Notes: generated from the sequence alone by a model not told the origin. Shown: positions 45,919 through 55,322, counted from the first letter of the stretch. The stretch: 64,000 nt of DNA from G965222535 sp965222535 (GCA_965222535.1 OZ244957.1:2294001-2358000); one strand, 5' to 3'. Numbers and translations: made by a program.

Positions 45919-47061
45919 TATTCCGTGCCGGCACATTGTGTACCCATCCGTAGCCATCCTCTATTCTTAGCGAGAGAGGTATTAGGGCAGTTGGTAAGGG
46001 AAGCGGAAGAAAGGAGCCCGTAGGGCGACTGGCGTCCGCTTCCCTTACCTCAAACATTTTCCGAGGCACCGAAACGATGAACCTTCAACTCCACAAAAAC
46101 GCACGCACCTCACCGGCTATCCGCCGAGAATTACAAGCCCAGCCGGCCTCTATTACCAACAAAGAGCTGGCAGACCTTTATCATCTCAACCGCCACACGG
46201 TAGCCAAGTGGCGCAAGCGTCAAGGTACTGCCGAGGCATCCTCCCGCCCGCATACCATTCACGCCAATCTCTCCCCTGCACAAGAGCAAATAACGGTTGC
46301 CTTGCGAACCAACCTGCTACTCCCCTTGGACGACCTATTGGCCGTCACACATGAATTCCTCAACACCACGGTCTCGCGTTCGGGCTTGAGCCGTTGTTTG
46401 CGCCGACATAACGTTTCTAATCTCAACGTGTTACGTGAGCAGCTTGAACCTTCCGTTGCGACTGCCAAGCCGAAACCCTTCAAGAACTATGAACCCGGGT
46501 TTGTCCACGTAGACATCAAATACCTTCCTAAAATGCCTGACGAACCTCGACACAAGTACTTGTTCGCTGCCATTGACCGCTCAACCCGCTGGGTTTATGT
46601 CGAAATCCATGACAACAAGTCGGCGCAAACCGCGAATGAGTTTCTTAGCCGTTTGATTGACAAGGCACCTTTTACCATCAATAAAATCCTTACCGACAAC
46701 GGCAAGGAATTCACCGACCGTTTCTGTGCCACGGGTGAACGGCAGCCCACCGGGCGTCATCCCTTTGATAAAACGTGCCAAGTTCACAATATCGTGCACC
46801 GCCTCATCAAACCCCGGCACCCGCAAACCAATGGGATGATTGAACGCTTCAACGGCCGTATCGCTGAAATCCTCAATACCTACCACTTCGACTCCTCTCA
46901 AACCCTGTCTCAAACTATCCTTCGCTATGTTAGACTCTACAATCATGCCATTCCCCAGAAATCTTTAGGTCACCTATCCCCTATGAGTGCTATGCAACAG
47001 TGGCAACAAAAAACGCCTCATCGGTTCAAAGAACTCGCCTACAACCTCACGGAACCCGACA
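45919..47061 (+). mobile_element. IS481-family insertion sequence
   Basis: An 1143-bp element flanked by the direct repeat CGTAAC (45913-45918 and 47062-47067). The left end starts TATTCCGTGCCGG; the right end, read inward, is TGTCGGGTTCCGTGAGG. They share TTCCGTG but the left terminus seems shorter, so the exact IR is uncertain. A 15-bp hairpin (45993-46007 with 46035-46049) precedes the transposase. It carries one transposase gene. Confidence 0.85.
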
Positions 47062-47066
47062 CGTAA
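46077..47066 (+). CDS. IS481-family transposase
   Basis: 329 residues. An N-terminal HTH (NKELADLYHLNRHTVAKWRK, residues about 29-48) is followed by an RNase-H-like DDE core: Asp in GFVHVDIKYLP, Asp in ILTDNGKEF, Glu in QTNGMIERFNGRI. The C-terminal SLGHLSPMSAMQQWQ is typical of rve integrases. Its TAA stop (47064-47066) lies in the target duplication, not in the element, so the reading end depends on the insertion site. All catalytic residues are present, so it could be active. Confidence 0.92.
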   Translation: MNLQLHKNARTSPAIRRELQAQPASITNKELADLYHLNRHTVAKWRKRQGTAEASSRPHTIHANLSPAQEQITVALRTNLLLPLDDLLAVTHEFLNTTVSRSGLSRCLRRHNVSNLNVLREQLEPSVATAKPKPFKNYEPGFVHVDIKYLPKMPDEPRHKYLFAAIDRSTRWVYVEIHDNKSAQTANEFLSRLIDKAPFTINKILTDNGKEFTDRFCATGERQPTGRHPFDKTCQVHNIVHRLIKPRHPQTNGMIERFNGRIAEILNTYHFDSSQTLSQTILRYVRLYNHAIPQKSLGHLSPMSAMQQWQQKTPHRFKELAYNLTEPDT

Positions 47067-47422
47067 CCGTTGTTAGCAATCGAGTTTCATGGCTTGCGAG
47101 TAACGATAGTTTAATATCAATTCTCCAATCAAAGATTGAAAATGGAACACGAATCGAGATCATTACCCCCAATGAAGTATCAACAACGCTAAGAGAAAAT
47201 ATGAAAGGTGCGTCTTTTATTGTTACAAATGAAAATACGTTACCAGAGGCTAGATTTACGTTAGTCAATGGCGACCGCAGCGGAGCTGAGAAACTTGCAA
47301 TAGCCAGGGGAGTTCACCCTGATCATGTCATAACTATATTTGATAACAATTCTGGTCCACAAATAATAGCAATGGCCAAAGATATAATAAGAAAATCAAA
47401 GAAATTGTCCGATGCCTCATAG
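47062..47422 (+). pseudogene. cassette gene, 3' part (split by IS481 element)
   Basis: C-terminal 117 residues of the interrupted protein, from VTVVSNRVSWLASNDSLISI to KSKKLSDAS. The segment has alpha/beta character (ILQSKIENGTRIEIITPNEV and HVITIFDNNSGPQIIAMAKD). Its end overlaps the next ORF by 11 bases, so the cassette carries two genes. No start codon of its own is convincing. Confidence 0.75.
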
Positions 47423-48119
47423 ATGGTGTGACTCGGCAGAGCGACGTCGAGAGCAAATAGAGTCTGGTCGTGATCTGACATTCAATGAAGTATTTAAACC
47501 GATGATTGTTAATCTTATCTCTAATCTCTCCCCGAGTAATGTTTTGGAGGTTGGTGCTGGTACAGGTCACCTTGCAAAAGAGCTATCTAATCTCGGCCTT
47601 GATGTCACAGCAATAGAACCTTCGAGAGGAATGTATGAAGTCGCCCAAGATGTTTTGTCGGGATCAACAGTTAAGTTAGTTAACTGCACTTTATTTGAAC
47701 TGAAAAAAGAAGAGATTTACGATGCCGCTGTAACTCATTTGGTCGCTCACGTGATTGATGACCTAAACGGTTTCTATTGGTCTATTGGTCAACATTTGAA
47801 AAAAAATGGTCACTTCATATTTTCACTACCTCATCCCTGCTTCTACAACGAATACAAAGGATTTTTTGGGGATGAATATAACTATATGGATTCAATGACC
47901 AAGAATGTATCTTTCACTATCACTAAAGATCCTCAAAATATCATTAGTGGAGTGCCCTACCATCATCGCTCACTATCTGAGTACATAAACAAATTGGTTT
48001 CGTCTGGTTTTGCAATTAATGGATTTGATGAAACATATCCAGATTACGATATTCAAGAAAAGTACGGAGCCAGATGGAAGTCACCCAGATATTGTGTGTT
48101 CACGTGTAGAAAGCTTTAA
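47412..48119 (+). CDS. SAM-dependent methyltransferase (cassette gene)
   Basis: 235 residues of a class I methyltransferase. Motif I is VLEVGAGTGHLAKELSNLGL, then VTAIEPS, and motif IV region YDAAVTHLVAHVIDDLNGFY. The substrate is unknown. The start overlaps the preceding split gene, and the stop TAA overlaps attC3. AT-rich codon use contrasts with the flanking chromosome, as expected of a cassette. Confidence 0.85.
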   Translation: MPHRWCDSAERRREQIESGRDLTFNEVFKPMIVNLISNLSPSNVLEVGAGTGHLAKELSNLGLDVTAIEPSRGMYEVAQDVLSGSTVKLVNCTLFELKKEEIYDAAVTHLVAHVIDDLNGFYWSIGQHLKKNGHFIFSLPHPCFYNEYKGFFGDEYNYMDSMTKNVSFTITKDPQNIISGVPYHHRSLSEYINKLVSSGFAINGFDETYPDYDIQEKYGARWKSPRYCVFTCRKL

Positions 48120-48172
48120 CAAACGCATGCAGTCGGACGTGCCAGAGCCGCGCCGCTGATGCGGAGCTTATA
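48114..48172 (+). other. attC site 3 (right core lost)
   Basis: CTTTAAC (48114-48120), then CGCATGCAGTCGGACGTG and CCGCGCCGCTGATGCGG, as in attC4-6. The expected GTTAGGC is replaced by CTTATATACTC, where B-element sequence begins. The site looks truncated by the repeat. Confidence 0.75.
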
Positions 48173-48925
48173 TACTCATGCTACTTGAAGATGCAAGAAA
48201 GGGCTATTTTTATGCTCTGGAATGACATCTCTCAACGCTCTGGGATCTGAAGCGTTTTTTAATCCTGAAAAACAAGCTGTGCTTGGTTTTCAGGAGCATA
48301 AGGAGCACCTAACGGCGCACCGTTCGCTGACCGGCATAGACCGGTCAGCGGCACCACGAAATAACTGCTGGAGGGTTCTTCTTCTCCGAAACATCAGCGC
48401 CATGCCAGAGCTTCGCCCGAAGCCATGTTATGGTATCGCCCGCTACTATTCCAGAACCCTCGCCCTCCACTATGCCAGAGCCTTACTACCGTCCTCGGCC
48501 CTGCACGGCGCTAAGCCGAGGGTGCAGGAGATGCTGGGGTTAGGGGTTTGGGGGAAGGGGGTACCGCGTTTAGGTACGTTAAAACACGCCTGTGTTTTTT
48601 AATTTTTAATAAGGAGCGCCTAACGGCGCATCGTTCGCTGACCGGCATAGACCGGTCAGCGGCACCATGAAATTACCGCTGGAGGGTTCTTCTTCTCCGA
48701 TACATCGGCGCATTGCCAATAGCAGGCTTCCCCCAATATAAACGTCTTTACCCTCCTTAGACTCCTGAGATGTGCTAGGCAACGCCTAGCATCAAAGGAT
48801 TAAAAATATTAAAGATTCCAGAGCACTGCCCGAAGCCCTTTCCAGAGCGTCAAACGCAGCGCGACTCAACGAGGTGCACAAAACGGTCTCCCTCACCCAT
48901 TGAGCATCTTCAAGTAGCATTTGTA
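48165..48925. repeat. tandem B-type repeats (copy B6)
   Basis: The 970-base gap between cassette array 1 and fadD holds no gene. It has two B units. Unit one has a hairpin TCCTGAAAAACAAGC (48263-48277) / GCTTGGTTTTCAGGA (48281-48295) and a CTGACCGGCATAGACCGGTC hairpin. Unit two repeats the latter near 48640 and has a TGCTAGGC/GCCTAGCA hairpin near 48773-48791 whose outer arms no longer match. The TACTTGAAGATGC end motif occurs at both borders, inverted. Confidence 0.88.
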
Positions 48926-49092
48926 TCTATTGGAAACACGTCCCACGTTCAAGCTCATTTCGTATGGGACAAGACTGCGTATTCAGTTGAGCAGTCCATG
49001 GTATGATACTTGGGAATCTCGAAAACCTCTGAAATCGACTGAAGGTTTGGAGGAAAGGCTGTTATGATCACTATCACGCTGTGGTTTACACG

Positions 49093-50838
49093 ATGAGCAG
49101 ACAACCATCACCCTCGCACCCGTGGCTGCAAAGTTATCCCGCTGGCATAGCCGCTGAGATAGAGCCATTCGGCTATCCTTCGCTGCCGGCTTTGTTTGCG
49201 CACTGCGTACAGCGTTTCGGTGACCGACCGGCGTTGTCCAACTTCAAGGTAACCCTGTCGTACCGTCAGTTAGATGCGCTACAGCAGCGCTTCAGCCACG
49301 CCATCCAGGGGCTCGGATTGGTCAAAGGCGATCGCATTGCGCTGATGATGCCGAACGTTCTCCAATATCCAGTGTGTCTGCTGGGAGCGTTGCGCGCCGG
49401 CTTGGTAGTGGTCAATGTCAATCCGCTGTACACCGCCCGCGAGCTGCGCCATCAGTTGCTCGATGCTGATGCCAAGGCGATCGTCGTGCTGGAGAACTTC
49501 GCCCATGTGGTGGCCGCGGTAAAAACCGAACTCTCGCAGTTGAAGGTGATCGTGAGCGCGATGGGGGATCTGCTGGGGCTTGTCAAGGGCGGCATCATCA
49601 ACACAGCCTTGCGCTGGCAGGGGCGAGTGCCGCGCTGGCGCATCGATGACGCTGACAGGCTGCCGCGGCTGCTCGCCAAGCCCCCCCCGCAGAAAACGCC
49701 CTCAGCAGTGGCAATTGAACCTTCCGATCTCGCTTTTCTGCAATACACCGGCGGTACCACCGGAGCTTCCCGCGGGGCGATGCTTTGCCACGCTAACATG
49801 CTGGCGAACATCCAACAGGCGAGCACCTGGATTGCCGCGAGGGTGCGTCCCGGCGAGGATATCGTCATTACCGCACTGCCGCTGTACCATATCTTCGCGT
49901 TGATGGCCAATCTGTTCACCTATATGTACAATGGTGCATTGAGCATCCTGATCACCAACCCACGCGATACCACGGCGTTTATCAAGAACATCCGCCATCA
50001 GCGGTTCACTGCAATTACCGGCGTCAACACCCTGTTTAATGCGCTGTTGAATCACCCTCGCTTCGCTGAAGTTGATTTTTCGGCGCTGCGCTTATCGTTA
50101 GGCGGCGGCATGGCGCTGCAACGTCACGTCGCCGAGCGTTGGAAAGCACTCACTGGTTGCCCGCTTATCGAAGCCTATGGCTTGACCGAGACATCACCGG
50201 CGGTGTGTATTAATCCGATGGAGTTGCAGACCTTCAATGGCTCTGTCGGCTTACCGCTACCGAGCACCGAGGTCTGCGTGCGCTCTGATGACGGCGCTTT
50301 GCTGGCGAGCGCAAGCGCTGGCGAGCTGTGGGTGCGCGGCCCTCAAGTGATGCGCGGCTACTGGCGACAACCTATTGCCGCTACCGCTGAAAACGCCGCT
50401 GCAACTGATGTAGCTGATGCGGCTGATGCGGCGGTCAGCGACGTTGATGCCGACGGCTGGTTTGCGACTGGCGATATCGCCACCATTGATGAGCAGGGGT
50501 TTGTGCGCATCGTTGACCGTAAAAAAGATATGATCAATATCTCTGGCTTCAACGTCTATCCGAACGAAGTGGAAAGCGTGATCGCCTCGCATCCACAGGT
50601 GCGTGAAGTCGGTGTTGTCGGCATTCTTGACGACGCTGGCAATGAACAGATCAAAGCTGTAGTTATCAGCAAAACGGACGATCTTGATGCCGCCTCGCTG
50701 CAGCAGTGGTGCCGACAACATCTGACGCCTTACAAGATCCCGCAGCACATTGAATTCGTTGCTCAATTGCCAAAAACAAGCATTGGAAAAATACTGCGGC
50801 GGGCATTAAAGGGCACCTCAAAAAACCTGCTTGACTAG
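49093..50838 (+). CDS. fadD: long-chain fatty acid-CoA ligase
   Basis: 581 residues from ATG 49093 (an ATG four codons earlier is in frame). An AMP-forming acyl-CoA synthetase. The ATP-binding signature is FLQYTGGTTGASRGAMLCHA; EAYGLTETSPAVCINPMELQ and GWFATGDIATIDEQGFVRIV follow; PKTSIGKILRRALK carries the C-terminal Lys. A low-complexity insert of Ala/Asp/Val (about residues 436-455) is unusual. Repeat A11 begins within the last codons. Confidence 0.93.
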   Translation: MSRQPSPSHPWLQSYPAGIAAEIEPFGYPSLPALFAHCVQRFGDRPALSNFKVTLSYRQLDALQQRFSHAIQGLGLVKGDRIALMMPNVLQYPVCLLGALRAGLVVVNVNPLYTARELRHQLLDADAKAIVVLENFAHVVAAVKTELSQLKVIVSAMGDLLGLVKGGIINTALRWQGRVPRWRIDDADRLPRLLAKPPPQKTPSAVAIEPSDLAFLQYTGGTTGASRGAMLCHANMLANIQQASTWIAARVRPGEDIVITALPLYHIFALMANLFTYMYNGALSILITNPRDTTAFIKNIRHQRFTAITGVNTLFNALLNHPRFAEVDFSALRLSLGGGMALQRHVAERWKALTGCPLIEAYGLTETSPAVCINPMELQTFNGSVGLPLPSTEVCVRSDDGALLASASAGELWVRGPQVMRGYWRQPIAATAENAAATDVADAADAAVSDVDADGWFATGDIATIDEQGFVRIVDRKKDMINISGFNVYPNEVESVIASHPQVREVGVVGILDDAGNEQIKAVVISKTDDLDAASLQQWCRQHLTPYKIPQHIEFVAQLPKTSIGKILRRALKGTSKNLLD

Positions 50839-51010
50839 TTTTTCGAGGTGCCGTCTATTAGGAAAAGGCCCCTTCCAACCATCATTTCGTGGTGCCGTTG
50901 AGCGGATCGAGGGGGCAGCGAACGGCACGCCGCAGGCGCTCCTCATTAAAAATAAAACAATCCCTTCCCCCAAACTCCCATCCCATTTCAAGGCTTTTCG
51001 AGACACCCAT
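50811..51010. repeat. repeat A with nested B segment (copy A11)
   Basis: Arms GGGCACCTCAAAAAACC/GTTTTTCGAGGTGCC at the left, and CAAGGCTTTTCGAGACACCC at the right. Between them B-type sequence (CCCCTTCCAACCATCATTTC to TTAAAAATAAAAC) replaces the A core. The final CCCTTCCCCCAAACTCCCAT is again of A type. The left end encodes the last residues of fadD. Confidence 0.8.
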
Positions 51011-51081
51011 AGGTGGGTGGGCGCTATACCCGCCCACTGTGCTCGCTGTTGCCGCCACCGATAGCCGTTTGCTTGGCGCTT

Positions 51082-52089
51082 ATGAATCGCACCGCCGCCC
51101 CGCCACTATCCGTGCTGCGCATTGCTACTCGCGGCAGTCCACTGGCTTTATGGCAGGCGAATTACGTCGCAAAGCAACTGCAACGTCACAGCCCCGATGC
51201 TGTGGTGCGCATCATCCCCATGCGTACCACGGGCGATAAACTGTTGCAGGCACCATTGGCGATGGTCGGTGGCAAAGGGCTGTTTCTGAAGGAGTTGGAA
51301 ACCGCGTTGCTCAACGAGACTGCCGATATTGCAGTGCATTCGATGAAGGATGTCCCGTCACAGTTGCCGTCTGGGCTGCATATTCCAGTGGTGCTAAAAC
51401 GCGCCGATCCACGCGATGCGTTGGTGTCAACCGCGTATCCCAGCCTTGCCGCATTGCCGCGCGCCGCGCGGGTGGGAACTAGCAGCCTGCGGCGCCAAAG
51501 CCAGGCGCGCCACTTGCGCACGGATCTACGACTGATCAATCTGCGAGGCGGCATCGATACGCGTCTGCGCCGCTTACGTGACGGGGATTTTGACGCCATT
51601 TTGCTCGCTGTCGCGGGGCTTGAGCGCATCGCCTATGACGCTTGCATCAGCGAGATCCTGTCGCCGGAACGCATGCTCCCGGCGATTGGTCAGGGGATCA
51701 TCGGCATTGAGTGCCGTTACGCTGACAGCGCAGTGGAATCCCTGATCGCCCCTTTGCGCGATGCTGCTGCCGACCATTGCATCCGCGCCGAGCGCAGCCT
51801 AGGAGCATTGCTGATGGGCAGTTGCCAGACGCCACTCGCTGCGTTCGCCGAGCGCGAGGGCACGATCCTGCGGCTGCGAGCGCAGGTCGCCAGCTTAGAT
51901 GGACAGCGGCGGCTGTACGCTGAGCATACAGCCACTATCGCCACCCCGCCGTGCGCAACGCCTTGGGTATCCACCGCCGCCACTGCGGAGGCGCTGACGC
52001 CCGAAGCATTGGGGCGGCGCGTCGCCGAGCAGCTACAAGCTCAAGGGGCGCAGCAGTTGATCGCCGACATTATCAGCCATGCCGGTTGA
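51082..52089 (+). CDS. hemC: porphobilinogen deaminase
   Basis: 335 residues from ATG 51082; the open frame upstream lies in repeat sequence. It polymerises four porphobilinogens to hydroxymethylbilane. The N-terminus is IATRGSPLALWQANYVAKQL; the KDVPSQLPSGL and GTSSLRRQSQ segments bind substrate. The cofactor Cys is in LLMGSCQTPLAAFA (GGCQxP in most). The C-terminus is longer than usual by about 20 residues. hemD overlaps its end by 11 bases. Confidence 0.95.
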   Translation: MNRTAAPPLSVLRIATRGSPLALWQANYVAKQLQRHSPDAVVRIIPMRTTGDKLLQAPLAMVGGKGLFLKELETALLNETADIAVHSMKDVPSQLPSGLHIPVVLKRADPRDALVSTAYPSLAALPRAARVGTSSLRRQSQARHLRTDLRLINLRGGIDTRLRRLRDGDFDAILLAVAGLERIAYDACISEILSPERMLPAIGQGIIGIECRYADSAVESLIAPLRDAAADHCIRAERSLGALLMGSCQTPLAAFAEREGTILRLRAQVASLDGQRRLYAEHTATIATPPCATPWVSTAATAEALTPEALGRRVAEQLQAQGAQQLIADIISHAG

Positions 52090-52900
52090 GGTCCGGGCAC
52101 CGCCGACAGGGGCTGCGCAGCCCTCGCTGCTCGCCTCTAGCGTAGTGCTGGTGACAAGACCACAGCAGCAAGCGGATCAGCTGGTACGCCTGATCGCGGC
52201 GCATGGTGGTATTGCGATCCGAGCGCCGCTGCTGCGCATTGAAGCGCTGCGAAATGATACTGAAGTTGTCGCGCTGCAACAGCGCATGGGTGATTTTGAA
52301 CGTCTGATCTTTACTTCAGCGAATGCCGTCAGCCACTTTCCCAGCGTATTGCTCCCCCTGCCTGCCCCTATCCAGTTGTTCGCTATTGGCGCGGCGACGG
52401 CGGACGCTTTGGTCGCCCATCGCCTTGCGCCTTGCGGCGGGCGGATTGGCGTTGGCGACGGCGCGTTTCGCAGTGAAACGCTGCTGGCGCTGGATGCGTT
52501 CAGTGACGCTAGGGTCCGCGGCGCGCGGGTTTTAGTCGTTACCGGTGAAGGCGGGCGAGCGTTGTTGAGCACGACGCTACGCCAGCGCGGCGCGCAGGTT
52601 CTGTCGCTCGCGGTCTATCGTCGGACGCCGCCGCCAAGTGCTGCGACAGCAGCACTGCTGCATGCCCAGCGGCAACGCCTCTGGGCCATCATCATTACCA
52701 GTACGCAATCGCTGCATCATCTGTTTGCGCTCGATAACTGCGCCTGGATAGCCGATCGGATGTTCGTTGTCAGCAGCGAACGCATTGCTACAAGCGCACG
52801 CGACTACGGCGTCCGGCGCATCGAAGTCGCACGCCAAGTCAATGACGAGGCTTTGGTAGAGGCGTTAGGGCGAGCGGTACGCATTCAAGGATGGCATTGA
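52079..52900 (+). CDS. hemD: uroporphyrinogen III synthase
   Basis: 273 residues. The sequence is weakly conserved as usual for HemD, but VLVTRPQQQADQLVRLIAAH, DFERLIFTSANAVSHF and IIITSTQSLHHLFAL are clear landmarks. It cyclises hydroxymethylbilane to uroporphyrinogen III, the branch point to heme and cobalamin. Overlap with hemC indicates coupling. Confidence 0.92.
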   Translation: MPVEVRAPPTGAAQPSLLASSVVLVTRPQQQADQLVRLIAAHGGIAIRAPLLRIEALRNDTEVVALQQRMGDFERLIFTSANAVSHFPSVLLPLPAPIQLFAIGAATADALVAHRLAPCGGRIGVGDGAFRSETLLALDAFSDARVRGARVLVVTGEGGRALLSTTLRQRGAQVLSLAVYRRTPPPSAATAALLHAQRQRLWAIIITSTQSLHHLFALDNCAWIADRMFVVSSERIATSARDYGVRRIEVARQVNDEALVEALGRAVRIQGWH

Positions 52901-53087
52901 TGTTACAGAGGGCAACCAGCGCGCTGCTTGATGCAATCTTCTATACACCAGATCTGACAATAGCTCAACCTATGAAGTCGTTTACCATAAAACTATCTGA
53001 CAAGAGCAGGCCGTCGGACATTTTCCTCAGCCATTCCTCCCTCCAAGAATGCTGCTGTTGGCGTTACATATTTTAAGGCACAACGAC

Positions 53088-53321
53088 ATGCTTGAATTGC
53101 GACCGAATTGTGAGTGTTGTGATGTGGATTTACCACCTCATTTAGAAGCCTACATATGCACATTCGAATGTACTTTTTGTAAATCCTGCACAGAAACAAA
53201 GCTGAACCACGTATGCCCAAATTGTGCTGGAAACCTAGTTATACGTCCCTTACGGCCTGAACAACTTCTTTTGAAATCCCCGGCTTCTGCCAAACGCATA
53301 GTCAAAGTGGCTGGTTGCTAG
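53088..53321 (+). CDS. DUF1272 zinc-ribbon-like protein
   Basis: 77 residues from ATG 53088. It is Cys-rich: CECCDVDLPP near the start, then CTFECTFCKSCTE and HVCPNCAGNLVIRP, the pattern of DUF1272 family proteins with probable Zn sites. The function is unknown. It is a lone gene between hemD and repeat A12. Confidence 0.85.
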   Translation: MLELRPNCECCDVDLPPHLEAYICTFECTFCKSCTETKLNHVCPNCAGNLVIRPLRPEQLLLKSPASAKRIVKVAGC

Positions 53322-53349
53322 CAAAAAGTTTATAAATCAACGGATTAAT

Positions 53350-53392
53350 GGCACCTCGAAAAACTAGCTTTGCTGGCTTTTCGAGGTATCCT
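53350..53392. repeat. repeat A arm only (copy A12)
   Basis: GGCACCTCGAAAAACTAGCT followed by the facing GGCTTTTCGAGGTATCC. Only the terminal hairpin of repeat A is present, without the core; B-like sequence with GCTCTGGGAATG and GCATCTTGAAGG follows up to 53550. Confidence 0.7.
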
Positions 53393-53565
53393 ATTAAAGA
53401 TTCGAGACACTGCGTTTGACGCTCTGGGAATGCTATGGGAACGAGAGCATAATCAGAGTGCTAAACACAACGCGACTTATAAGGCAGGCGACTCCCATCC
53501 TTGCCGACGCACCGCGTGGGAACGCATTTAATCAAGCATCTTGAAGGATTACAAGTATAAACGCC

Positions 53566-54681
53566 ATGTGCCAAGACAATTTGCGCATCAGCAGCATCGC
53601 GACTTTCAGTAACCAATATATCGGACTGGTCAGGGTGCATACAAAAGACGGTTCTGAAGGCTGGGGGCAGGTCTCGCCTTACAATGCGGATATAACCGCT
53701 TTGGTAGTGCATCGCCAGATAGCCCCGCATGCACTAGGAGCAAATGCTCTTGACATTGAAAACCTGGTTCAGGAAATCCCGCAACGGGAACACAAATTCC
53801 CCGGTTCCTATTTACGGCGTGCGCTTGCCGGGCTGGATACGGCGCTGTGGGATCTGCGCGGCAAGCTAGAGGGCAAAAGCGTTTGTCAACTGTTGGGTGG
53901 CTCACCAAGGCCACTTAGGGTTTATGGCTCCAGCATGCGGCGTGACATAACACCGCATGCGGAGGCCACGCGGCTCGCCATCCTGAGAGACTCATGCGGC
54001 TATGACGCTTTTAAGTTTCGCGTTGGCAAGGAGTGTGGACATGATGTGGATGAGTGGCCCGGACGCACCGAAGAAATTGTCCCGGCGGTGCGCCAGCGGC
54101 TTGGCGATGACGTTAATTTGCTTGTCGATGCAAACAGTGCTTACACCCCGCAAAAAGCGATTACAGTGGGACGCTTCCTAGAAGAGCATGGAATCCGCCA
54201 CTTTGAGGAGCCTTGCCCATACTGGGAACTGGAATCGACCAAGCAGGTCACGGACGCCCTTGTGCTTGATGTCGCCGGCGGCGAGCAGGATTGCGATTTG
54301 ACGATCTGGAAACAGATGATTGGCATGAAGGCCGTGGATGTCGTGCAACCGGATGTTTGCTACCTTGGAGGACTGACCCGTACGCTGCAGGTGGCGGAAA
54401 TGGCGCGCCATGCCGGGCTGCCCTGTACGCCGCATTCGGCGAACCTGTCATTGGTAACGGTATTCACGCTTCACCTGATGGGAGCATTGGAAAACGCCGG
54501 GCCTTATGTCGAATTTTCTATTGAAGGATCGGACTATTACCCGTGGCAGGAAGGAATCTACGAACCCGCTTTGGTTGCAGTGGATGGCACGGTCGCGATT
54601 CCAGACGCGCCCGGCTGGGGAGTTACGATAAATGCTGATTTTCTCCACAACACGCGGCATCAGATCAGCACTCTGGACTGA
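53566..54681 (+). CDS. mandelate racemase/muconate lactonizing enzyme family protein
   Basis: 371 residues of the enolase superfamily. Catalytic-face residues: FKFRVG (Lys/Arg region), LLVDANSAY (Asp ligand), HFEEPCPYWE (Glu), DVAGGEQDC (Glu ligand) and CTPHSANLS (His). The His places it in the MR subgroup, with acid-sugar dehydratases and racemases. The substrate cannot be read from sequence. The start lies just after repeat sequence and has no obvious ribosome binding site. Confidence 0.85.
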   Translation: MCQDNLRISSIATFSNQYIGLVRVHTKDGSEGWGQVSPYNADITALVVHRQIAPHALGANALDIENLVQEIPQREHKFPGSYLRRALAGLDTALWDLRGKLEGKSVCQLLGGSPRPLRVYGSSMRRDITPHAEATRLAILRDSCGYDAFKFRVGKECGHDVDEWPGRTEEIVPAVRQRLGDDVNLLVDANSAYTPQKAITVGRFLEEHGIRHFEEPCPYWELESTKQVTDALVLDVAGGEQDCDLTIWKQMIGMKAVDVVQPDVCYLGGLTRTLQVAEMARHAGLPCTPHSANLSLVTVFTLHLMGALENAGPYVEFSIEGSDYYPWQEGIYEPALVAVDGTVAIPDAPGWGVTINADFLHNTRHQISTLD

Positions 54682-54932
54682 AACTGCAACGCTGCCCCAT
54701 ACACTCAAAGTCATTGCGCTTTGCGCCGCTTGGGTGTTGGGGGAGTAGCAGATTGTTATACTTCAGGATAACCTTTATCCGTCATTCAGAGGGCTGTTAT
54801 ATCAGCATAAGTTATTGATACATAACACATAATATTTTATAATATGAGGTATCATAAACTCACCCTGCAGGTAAAAAGAGGCGACGCTTTCAGATTAAAC
54901 AATCCAGCAAAGAATGCTACGCCTCTGAACGA

Positions 54933-54972
54933 AGATGCTGCGCTCCAGGGCCGACCCTGGAGCGCAGCATCT
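54933..54972. repeat. 18-bp perfect hairpin, 4-base loop
   Basis: AGATGCTGCGCTCCAGGG (54933-54950), loop CCGA, then the exact reverse complement (54955-54972). There is no T-run. It sits in a 640-base stretch (54682-55322) without a gene. Confidence 0.85.
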
Positions 54973-54974
54973 AT

Positions 54975-55233
54975 TTGATGATCTCGCAAAAAGGCCCCAT
55001 TGATCCTTTTTTGGCCCTTGTCAACACCGCTAATTAATTCATAAAGTATTGATAGTCATGGATATTATTTCCCGTAAGGAACCTTGGAAAATGGCACCGG
55101 GATGGAGGTTTGGGGGAAGAGACATGACCACCTATAACGTAAGCCGTTGATTTATAACTATTTACTCAATAGACAAGCCCCGTTGGAACACCAAGATAGC
55201 CGCGGATGACTTATTGCGAAACCATCTTACTTG
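54975..55233. repeat. repeat C, copy split by a repeat A
   Basis: Outer parts 54975-55076 and 55187-55233 align with the uninterrupted copy at 28957-29110 in reverse; the right part differs at one of 47 bases. The middle, absent from the other copy, is a repeat A. Confidence 0.8.
55077..55186. repeat. repeat A (copy A13, inverted)
   Basis: GGAACCTTGGAAAA, CGGGATGGAGGTTTGGGGGA, ATAACGTAAGCCGTTGATTT and CAATAGACAAGCCCCG are the reverse of the A core. It lies inside repeat C, so it marks a filled insertion site. Confidence 0.85.
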
Positions 55234-55322
55234 AATGCTTTGCAGGCTTCAAAGGTGTCTTGGGGTGGATGCGTACGTCGCCTTGATTTTCAGATCCCTG
55301 ACCGAAAAACCACTACTTCCTG

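Noticed and set aside
48222..48602. 126-codon ORF after cassette array 1
   Set aside because: It lies wholly within B-type repeats that have no conserved reading frame between copies.
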